From NCBI GenBank assembly GCA_015658495.1, contig DQOT01000163.1, forward strand, positions 1-5,105: DNA of 5,105 nt, in the 5' to 3' direction. The DNA comes from Fidelibacterota bacterium. Lineage in GTDB: Bacteria; Fidelibacterota; Marinisomatia; Marinisomatales; UBA1611. Each line of letters opens with the position of its first letter. The first letter of the stretch is position 1. The notes under the pieces are model-generated. The model saw only the letters and a list, made by a program, of their open reading frames with translations. It was not told where the DNA came from and ran no database searches. Shown here in pieces: positions 1 to 5,105 of the stretch. The position numbers and the translations under genes were made by a program.

Positions 1-22
1 CAATGAGCCCAATGAGGTTCAT
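1..22 (-). CDS. Possible start of next operon gene (candidate lspA), cut by window edge
   Basis: An ATG at 22..20 opens a frame reading M-N-L-I-G-L-I before the window ends. It begins 6 nt after the stop codon of the DksA-like gene, which is typical same-operon spacing. The visible residues are hydrophobic, as expected for the first membrane segment or signal anchor of a membrane protein. From memory, many Bacteroidota and related bacteria carry lspA (lipoprotein signal peptidase II, the inner-membrane aspartyl protease that processes prolipoproteins) directly after ileS and a TraR/DksA gene, so lspA is the best guess. No Shine-Dalgarno sequence is visible before the ATG, and seven codons cannot identify a family. 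The call rests on spacing and context only; a chance ATG is possible. Confidence 0.3.
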
Positions 23-28
23 GAAAAG

Positions 29-424
29 TTAAGCCAAATTCAGTTTTTCTTTCTCTTTACATTGAACACATTTAGTTGCGTTGGGAACTTCCAACATCCG
101 TTCTTCCGGAATTAGTCCTTCACAGATATTACAAACACCAAATGACCCATCTTCAATCCGTTCCAAGGCTTTTGTAAGGGATTTATGATAATCGGATTCA
201 CGATTCATAAAATGAAATCCCTTTTCCCGTTCATAGGAATCAGTTCCCGCATCCGCCATATGCACACTATATACAGCATCTTGAGACAAGCTGGAATTAC
301 CACGGGTATTTGTATCAAGCGTATCCCTGATATCATCCATTTCATGAGCAACATCATTGAGTTTGGCTTCAATACTTTTTTTGAATTTTACGAGTTTGGT
401 TTTTGAATATGTTCTTAATGGCAT
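29..424 (-). CDS. TraR/DksA-family C4 zinc-finger protein
   Basis: This 131-residue protein belongs to the TraR/DksA family, whose members insert a coiled coil into the RNA polymerase secondary channel and alter promoter kinetics, in DksA's case together with ppGpp. Four cysteines, C98, C101, C119 and C122, form a C-x2-C-x17-C-x2-C zinc finger, the same spacing as E. coli DksA. Residues about 8-37 and 64-92 are charged and helical-looking and would form the two coiled-coil arms. The turn between them holds D58 and D62 (D-A-G-T-D), where DksA has its D-x-x-D-x-A tip; the tip is therefore similar but not identical. It is shorter than E. coli DksA (151 residues). The ATG start is supported by a well-placed Shine-Dalgarno sequence. 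It lies 13 nt after ileS, so co-transcription and possibly translational coupling are likely. Family assignment is firm. Whether it acts as true DksA, with ppGpp, cannot be read from the sequence. Confidence 0.93.
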   Translation of the reverse strand: MPLRTYSKTKLVKFKKSIEAKLNDVAHEMDDIRDTLDTNTRGNSSLSQDAVYSVHMADAGTDSYEREKGFHFMNRESDYHKSLTKALERIEDGSFGVCNICEGLIPEERMLEVPNATKCVQCKEKEKLNLA

Positions 425-431
425 GTCACTG

Positions 432-437
432 TCCTTT
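432..437 (-). promoter_or_regulatory. Ribosome binding site of the DksA-like gene
   Basis: On the minus strand AAAGGA lies 7 nt before the ATG at 424. It matches the start of the consensus AAAGGAGG and fixes that start codon. It lies immediately next to the ileS stop codon (440..438), so ribosomes finishing ileS would pass directly over it, which favours coupling of the two genes. In contrast, ileS itself has no such site. Confidence 0.7.
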
Positions 438-3400
438 TTAAATCCTTTTTAATTTTATAGTATAAGTTTTTTCCTTCAGTTCCACAGACCCTGAATGGTC
501 TGCATTTTCAAGATTTTCTGAAATATGGTTTGTCAAAGTTTCATTCCGAAAATAAGCATCAAATTTACCCACAGCAGCAGCAATTTGCCCATCTAAATCC
601 CAAGAGATTTCTATGCGGTCTTCTACAGCAAATCCAGCATCTTTTCTCATGTTTTGAACCGACCTGACCACGTCTCTCACGATGCCCTCCAAGATCAAAT
701 CTTCTGTCAGTTTCAACGATAATCCAACGGTGATGCCACTATCACTCGCTGCGGCAAATCCTTTTTCTGCTTCTGTTTCAATAAAGACATCATCACGGTC
801 CAAACGATAAACGCCATTTTTTAAATTTATTTCCCCCGTGGTTTGGATTTCGTCCACCAGATCATTCGGGCTATTCTGTTCAAGAAGTGTCCTGATTTCT
901 GCCAATCCTTTTCCATATTTCTGCCCCAGCGTCCGAAGATTCGGTTTAATCTTGTAGGAAATGAGTTGTCCAGCTTCCGTGAGACGTTCAATTGATTTTA
1001 CATTTAATTCGTCAAGGATTACCTCCTTGTTTTCTTCAACGAAATGTGCAATCGAATCATTTTCAACTGCAAAGAAAGCTTTCGCCAGAGGTTGGCGTAT
1101 TTTCTGGTTGGATTGATTCCGGGCAGAACGTCCCAATTCAACGAGTTTTTTCAGAGCATCTACATTCTGGATCAGTTCCAAATTGATCCAGGATTCATCT
1201 GGTTCTGGATACCCACAAAGATGAATGGATTCTTTTACTCCCGATTCAGAATTTCGAACCAAGTTCTGATAAATCGTTTCAGAAACGAATGGCAGGATCG
1301 GTGCAATGGATCGGATCGAATGGGTCAAGACATGATATAGTGTGGCATAGGCTGCATTCTTATCATGGTCATCTTCCGATTTCCAAAACCGACGCCGATT
1401 TCGACGGACATACCAATTGGACAGATCTTCCAGGAAGATCTCAAAAGATCTCATAAAGCCATCAACCCGAAATTCATCCAACGACTTCCGCGCATCCTTG
1501 ATGAGCAAATGAGTTTTGGCAAGAATCCATTTATCCAAAATCGTCATGGACGCTTTGTCCAATGGATGTGTTGCAGGATCAAACCCATCAACGGCTGCAT
1601 AGGTAGCATAGAATGAATAAACATTCCACAACGTGATCAATTTCTTCCGGACTTCATCCGCAGAGCTATACCCAAATAAAAGATTATGTTCAACATGCTG
1701 CAATGCATACATCCAGCGCATCACATCCACACCCATTTTTTCTGCTGCATCATCTAACCAGATCGTATTGCCCCAACTTTTGTGCATATCCCGGCCGGTT
1801 TCATCCTTGACGAGTGCGTGGCCAAGCAATGTTTTGAAAGGTGCTCTTCCTTCCAATACTGCCGCCATAGCGAGCAGGGAATAAAACCAATTCCTGAATT
1901 GTCCTGGGAAACACTCCGTCACCAAATCACCGGGAAACCATTCATTCCAGTAATCCCGATCCGTGTTGTATTTAAGTGTTGAAAATGGAACGATACCCGC
2001 ATCTAACCAGGGGTTGCCAACATCCTTGATCCGTGTGCCGATTAATCCCGTTTCTGGATGTTTGATCTTTACTTTATCGATCCAGGGACGATGGGGCGAA
2101 TGCCCTTCAAATTCTTCCCAGCCCGCAAGAGCTAATTCTTTTAATTCTTCTTTTGATCCCACAACAAAGAAAGATCCATCTTCAAACGTCCAGATCGGCA
2201 GTGCCAATCCCCAAAACCGTTTTTTGGAGATCATCCAGTCGCCCATATTGTCCAACCATTCGTGCTCACGATCCTGGCCCCATTCCGGGATCCAATTAAT
2301 ATCATCCACGATTGTTTTGATCTTCCCACGCCAATCCATATTGATGTACCATTCATCAACAAGACGGAACACCAATTCATCGCCGGAACGCCAACAGTGT
2401 GGATAGACATGAGGATAATCTTCAACGTGAACAAGAAATCCACGTTTCTTTAAATCTTCAATGATGGCTTCTGTGGTGGATTTCTCTGTGGCAACTTTTC
2501 CTGAGAGCCACCCAAATTTGTTAATAAACTTTGACTCGTCATCTAAGGGAGCAAGGTTAACCAATTTGAGTTTTTTTCCGATTTTGTGATCAATGTCCCC
2601 ACATCCTGGCGCCATGTGGACAATGCCTGTTCCTTCACCGCCCACAACAATATCATTCCCGATATTATCCTTTCCTGGATCGACAACCTTGTGCAGGGTT
2701 TTTGAAGTAACCCCTTTTTCTTTCAAATTCTCATTGACAATGGGGTACCCACCAGGCTCCTGTTGGGCCTCAAAATCATCGAATGGGCCTTCATATTCCC
2801 AGCCAACCATATCAGCACCTTTGATGGAGCCTAACTCTTCGTATCCACCCCGTTCCTTAAAGATCTGGGCAAGTGTCTTGAGCTTGGGGACCCCTTTAAC
2901 CCACTGCTTCTTATCCTTGAATTGTTTTTCCAACCGCTGGAATACAAGATTCTCTTTTGCAAAATAATAAATGGATCCATCTTGTGCCCGCAGTTTCAAA
3001 TAATCCAGATTCACATTCAGACCAACCACCACATTTGAAGAAAGTGTCCACGGTGTCGTCGTCCAGACAAGAAGGTATTCATTTTCCCGTTCTTTGATTG
3101 GAAATCGAACAAAGACAGCTTGATGTGCCACAAGTTTCCGGCCTTCGATTATCTCCATTTGAGAATAAGAAGTTCCGGATCGTCCGCTCCACGGAACAAC
3201 ATCATTCCCGCGATACACCTTTCCTTCTGTCCATAATTTTTTCAAAAATGACCATATCGTATAATTATTCTCATCGGACATGGTGTAATAGGAATTATCC
3301 CAATCCATCCAGTATCCCAGGCGCTTTGATTGTTCTGATTGAATCCCCGAATATTTTTCAACACGTTCCTTGCACAGAGTCACAAATTTTTCAATGCCGT

Positions 3401-3734
3401 ATTCTTCAACTTCGCGCTTGGATTTAAAGCCCAATTCTTTCTCAACTTCAATCTCAACCCATAATCCCTGGCAATCAAATCCATTTTGATAGCGCAGCTC
3501 AAATCCACACATAGATTTATAGCGGTTATAAATATCTTTTAGGGACCGACCCCAGGCATGGTGCACGCCCATGGGATTATTGGCTGTAATAGGTCCGTCG
3601 ATAAAACTCCATTTGGTTTTACCTTTATTCAGTTCACGACGTTTTTCAAAAATGCCTTTCTCTTCCCAGAAATTCAGGACATCATGCTCTGCGGCAATGA
3701 AATCAACTTTGGTATCTACTTTTTTAATACGCAT
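438..3734 (-). CDS. ileS: Isoleucyl-tRNA synthetase, IleRS2-like with exchanged GVHH signature
   Basis: This is a complete 1098-residue cytoplasmic class I synthetase that activates isoleucine with ATP and charges tRNA-Ile. The Rossmann catalytic domain starts near residue 40. The HxGH signature site reads G56-V-H-H59, preceded by G-P-I-T-A-N. The inserted CP1 editing domain spans roughly residues 200-440, with its threonine-rich W-T-T-T-P-W-T at 224-230 and H373/D382, where D382 matches the essential editing Asp of E. coli IleRS (D342), so Val-tRNA editing should be intact. The catalytic domain then resumes ([13 protein letters not shown] block at 500-509, here starting M-I-S), and the KMSKS loop reads D649-M-H-K-S653. 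The helical anticodon-binding domain covers about 725-885, including R-x-P-L-type K-I-R-Q-P-L at 878-883. The C-terminal region (about 890-1098) has no cysteine after C840, so the zinc site of E. coli-type IleRS is absent; together with the length (E. coli 938) this points to the IleRS2 type. The ATG is the only sensible start: an in-frame TGA lies at 3779..3777 and no ATG, GTG or TTG lies between. No Shine-Dalgarno sequence precedes it. Confidence 0.97.
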   Translation of the reverse strand: MRIKKVDTKVDFIAAEHDVLNFWEEKGIFEKRRELNKGKTKWSFIDGPITANNPMGVHHAWGRSLKDIYNRYKSMCGFELRYQNGFDCQGLWVEIEVEKELGFKSKREVEEYGIEKFVTLCKERVEKYSGIQSEQSKRLGYWMDWDNSYYTMSDENNYTIWSFLKKLWTEGKVYRGNDVVPWSGRSGTSYSQMEIIEGRKLVAHQAVFVRFPIKERENEYLLVWTTTPWTLSSNVVVGLNVNLDYLKLRAQDGSIYYFAKENLVFQRLEKQFKDKKQWVKGVPKLKTLAQIFKERGGYEELGSIKGADMVGWEYEGPFDDFEAQQEPGGYPIVNENLKEKGVTSKTLHKVVDPGKDNIGNDIVVGGEGTGIVHMAPGCGDIDHKIGKKLKLVNLAPLDDESKFINKFGWLSGKVATEKSTTEAIIEDLKKRGFLVHVEDYPHVYPHCWRSGDELVFRLVDEWYINMDWRGKIKTIVDDINWIPEWGQDREHEWLDNMGDWMISKKRFWGLALPIWTFEDGSFFVVGSKEELKELALAGWEEFEGHSPHRPWIDKVKIKHPETGLIGTRIKDVGNPWLDAGIVPFSTLKYNTDRDYWNEWFPGDLVTECFPGQFRNWFYSLLAMAAVLEGRAPFKTLLGHALVKDETGRDMHKSWGNTIWLDDAAEKMGVDVMRWMYALQHVEHNLLFGYSSADEVRKKLITLWNVYSFYATYAAVDGFDPATHPLDKASMTILDKWILAKTHLLIKDARKSLDEFRVDGFMRSFEIFLEDLSNWYVRRNRRRFWKSEDDHDKNAAYATLYHVLTHSIRSIAPILPFVSETIYQNLVRNSESGVKESIHLCGYPEPDESWINLELIQNVDALKKLVELGRSARNQSNQKIRQPLAKAFFAVENDSIAHFVEENKEVILDELNVKSIERLTEAGQLISYKIKPNLRTLGQKYGKGLAEIRTLLEQNSPNDLVDEIQTTGEINLKNGVYRLDRDDVFIETEAEKGFAAASDSGITVGLSLKLTEDLILEGIVRDVVRSVQNMRKDAGFAVEDRIEISWDLDGQIAAAVGKFDAYFRNETLTNHISENLENADHSGSVELKEKTYTIKLKRI

Positions 3735-3857
3735 AAAATTGGATAAAAAACATAAAAATATGACGGGGAAATTATCTCAATTAATCAAAGATAGTCACGG
3801 ATGTTTTATAAATAAAAAACGCTCCAACAGCAGCGCTTTTAGGAAAATATATTGTCC
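3735..3857. other. AT-rich intergenic region between the protease gene and ileS
   Basis: This 123-bp gap holds the 3' untranslated end of the protease gene, a terminator-like hairpin, and about 80 nt that must serve as ileS leader and promoter if ileS has its own transcript. On the minus strand TTGATT (3788..3783) and TTGAGA (3780..3775) resemble -35 boxes, and TATAAA (3810..3805) resembles a -10 box, but none pairs with a good partner at normal spacing, so I do not call a promoter. There is no room for a T-box and no T-box sequence. A nine-codon frame (M-F-F-I-Q-F-Y-A-Y) starts at 3753 and overlaps the ileS start out of frame. Confidence 0.5.
3814..3840 (-). terminator. Weak factor-independent terminator after the protease gene
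   Basis: On the minus strand, starting 17 nt after the protease stop codon, AAAA-G-CGCT is followed by an 8-nt loop (GCTGTTGG), then AGCG and TTTTTT. CGCT pairs with AGCG, and the flanking A4 can pair with the first T4 if one G is bulged, leaving the T run as the release tract. The GC core is only four pairs, so termination may be partial. The placement between the two genes supports a role in ending the protease transcript. Confidence 0.45.
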
Positions 3858-5105
3858 TTAATAGTTCAGGGTGAAAAATCTTGATTTGCCATTCGGTTTT
3901 TTAACCAGAATTAAAATGGTACCTTTTATACGTGATTGATTTGCCAATTCTCTAAACTCTGAAACAGATGTTACTTTTTCTGTACCAACACGTTTTATAA
4001 TATCTCCTTCACGGATTCCTTTATCATACGCTTCGCCATTGGGATCGATCCGGGTTACAACTAAGGCATCCTCATTGGAAAGATTATACTTTTTTTGCAA
4101 AGAAGACGTGGATTTTTTCAATTGAAATCCGAACTCATCCAAATTAGCGTTTTGACGGATGGCAAATTGTCGAGGATTTATTGGCAATTCTTTCAACACA
4201 ACCTGAATTGTTTTTTGGGACCCATCACGAATAATCTTTACACTGCTTACGCTTTTCGGTGCTGTCAATGAAACAACATTTCTCAAATTTGCAGGTCCAC
4301 TAATTTTATTCCCATCAAATTCAACTATAACATCCCCCTCGCGGATACCTCCATCTTCAGCAGGACTGTCCTTTACAACATCCGTGATAAGTGCACCACT
4401 GAGAGTTTTTAGTTCCAGAGCTTTCGCGGTCTCATCATCCAACTCCTGAATGTAGACACCAAGCCAGGATCGAGTAACATAGCCTTTTGCAATCAAATCC
4501 GCCATGATCCTTTTTGCCATATTAGATGGTATGGCAAATCCAACCCCGCGATTGGCACGCTCATAACCGCCTGTTGCTATGGCAGTATTGATACCTATTA
4601 GTTCACCAGCCATATTCAACAGGGCCCCACCGCTATTACCAGGGTTAATTGCCGCATCCGTCTGTATAAAATCCTCATAGCTTTGCGCACCAATAATATT
4701 GCTCCGACCCAAGGCAGAGACAATACCAGTTGTCACGGTATGGCTCAAATTTTCAGAAAATGGGCTACCAACAGCCATGACCCATTCTCCGACTCTGATT
4801 TTATCAGAATCTCCCAATTCAATTTCAGTCAGGTCATCAGCATCAATCTGCAGTACGGCCAAGTCTGATTTGGGATCAGTACCAACAACAATAGCCTGAA
4901 ATTCCCGCTTATCGATCAGTTTAATATGGATGTTGTCCATTTCATCTACGACATGATTATTCGTCAAAATATAACCTTTTGAAGCATCAATAATAACCCC
5001 CGAGCCCAAGGCATTGGTTTTAAATTCCCGTTGACGTGGCATGTTCGGGTTGAAATAGAAAAACCCGAATTCATCTCCGAATCGATCTAATGAAATCACT
5101 TTGTC
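3858..5105 (-). CDS. htrA: HtrA/DegP/DegQ-type periplasmic serine protease, N-terminus outside window
   Basis: This is a trypsin-like protease with two PDZ domains, of the DegP/DegQ type that degrades or refolds misfolded envelope proteins in the periplasm. The frame stays open to the window edge (D-K-V-I-S-L...), so the signal peptide and first strand, probably 60-100 residues, are missing; a GTG at 5099 is inside the gene and is not the start. Numbering from that codon, the triad is H49 (T-N-N-H-V-V), D79 (P-K-S-D-L-A) and S156 (N-P-G-N-S-G-G, codon 4634..4632), so the enzyme should be active. PDZ1 covers about 212-303 (from W-L-G-V; I-R-E-G-D-V-I) and PDZ2 about 323-413, ending at the C-terminus. 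The visible part of the loop before A-L-G-S-G-V-I-I lacks the cysteines and Gln/Gly-rich stretch of E. coli DegP, more like DegQ. It ends 123 bp before ileS, with a weak terminator between, and is probably a separate unit. Family is firm; DegP versus DegQ versus DegS-like naming is not, though two PDZ domains argue against DegS. Confidence 0.95.
   Translation of the reverse strand, partial: DKVISLDRFGDEFGFFYFNPNMPRQREFKTNALGSGVIIDASKGYILTNNHVVDEMDNIHIKLIDKREFQAIVVGTDPKSDLAVLQIDADDLTEIELGDSDKIRVGEWVMAVGSPFSENLSHTVTTGIVSALGRSNIIGAQSYEDFIQTDAAINPGNSGGALLNMAGELIGINTAIATGGYERANRGVGFAIPSNMAKRIMADLIAKGYVTRSWLGVYIQELDDETAKALELKTLSGALITDVVKDSPAEDGGIREGDVIVEFDGNKISGPANLRNVVSLTAPKSVSSVKIIRDGSQKTIQVVLKELPINPRQFAIRQNANLDEFGFQLKKSTSSLQKKYNLSNEDALVVTRIDPNGEAYDKGIREGDIIKRVGTEKVTSVSEFRELANQSRIKGTILILVKKPNGKSRFFTLNY

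Noticed and set aside
185..406. Plus-strand open frame of 73 codons opposite the DksA-like gene
   Set aside because: The minus-strand frame carries a complete C4 zinc finger and a ribosome binding site; the plus-strand frame has neither and is a shadow.
1423..1451. Perfect 9-bp inverted repeat around one base (AGATCTTCC-A-GGAAGATCT) plus a third AGATCT just after it
   Set aside because: It lies inside ileS and encodes conserved-looking anticodon-domain residues (around F-L-E-D-L-S-N-W). There is no gene boundary, T tract or repeat elsewhere in the window, so coincidence within coding sequence is the simplest explanation.
1963..2406. Plus-strand open frame of 147 codons
   Set aside because: It lies wholly inside ileS on the opposite strand, has no recognisable motif or plausible composition, and is explained by the strong coding signal of ileS. 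The other plus-strand frames within ileS and the protease gene were rejected for the same reason.
2231..2443. Second minus-strand frame of 70 codons within ileS
   Set aside because: It overlaps ileS in another frame in a region where ileS is clearly conserved; there is no ribosome binding site or domain, and no sign of a frameshift in ileS.
3735..3857. T-box riboswitch or long attenuator leader for ileS
   Set aside because: The gap is only 123 bp and is partly taken up by the protease 3' end; no T-box consensus, specifier stem or antiterminator pair is visible, and T-boxes are mainly a Gram-positive feature.
5097..5099. GTG as the start of the protease gene
   Set aside because: The frame continues upstream to the window edge, and a start here would leave out the signal peptide and first protease strand of an otherwise well-conserved HtrA protein.
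1..5105. Mobile element, CRISPR array, defence island or other accessory system
   Set aside because: The three supported genes are intact or edge-cut housekeeping genes filling nearly the whole window; I saw no transposase, terminal inverted repeats, regular direct repeats or tRNA-like integration site.

Overview
The window is a compact, ordinary-looking bacterial housekeeping segment in which every supported gene lies on the minus strand. Reading in the direction of transcription (right to left) it holds: the C-terminal ~415 residues of a periplasmic HtrA/DegP-type serine protease with two PDZ domains (cut by the right window edge); a 123-bp AT-rich gap with a weak terminator-like hairpin; a complete 1098-residue isoleucyl-tRNA synthetase (ileS); a complete 131-residue TraR/DksA-family C4 zinc-finger protein starting 13 nt after ileS; and, at the left edge, seven codons of a possible next gene (M-N-L-I-G-L-I) starting 6 nt after the zinc-finger gene.

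ileS, the DksA-like gene and the possible edge gene are so tightly packed that they probably form one transcription unit. The order ileS, TraR/DksA gene, lspA is, from memory, common in Bacteroidota and related phyla, so the edge gene is a candidate lspA (signal peptidase II), although only 22 bases are visible. The protease gene seems to be a separate unit ending before ileS. Functionally the segment joins envelope protein quality control (HtrA), isoleucine charging of tRNA, and a protein expected to bind the RNA polymerase secondary channel.

The most notable content is the kind of isoleucyl-tRNA synthetase. It is an IleRS2-like (eukaryote-like) enzyme without the C-terminal cysteine zinc site of E. 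coli-type enzymes, and its class I signature is G-V-H-H instead of H-x-G-H: positions 1 and 3 of the motif are exchanged. The KMSKS loop reads D-M-H-K-S, and the usual G-W-D-x-H-G-L-P block reads G-F-D-C-Q-G-L-W. As I recall, the exchanged signature has been described in IleRS2 enzymes with extreme mupirocin resistance. Here it sits in a housekeeping operon, which suggests it is the cell's main synthetase and not an acquired resistance copy.

The organism looks like a moderately AT-rich (by eye, not computed) Gram-negative bacterium using the standard code. Gene order and protein style suggest the Bacteroidota/Marinimicrobia (FCB) neighbourhood, but this is a guess. I found no RNA gene, mobile element, CRISPR array or defence system, and no evidence of an entirely new system.
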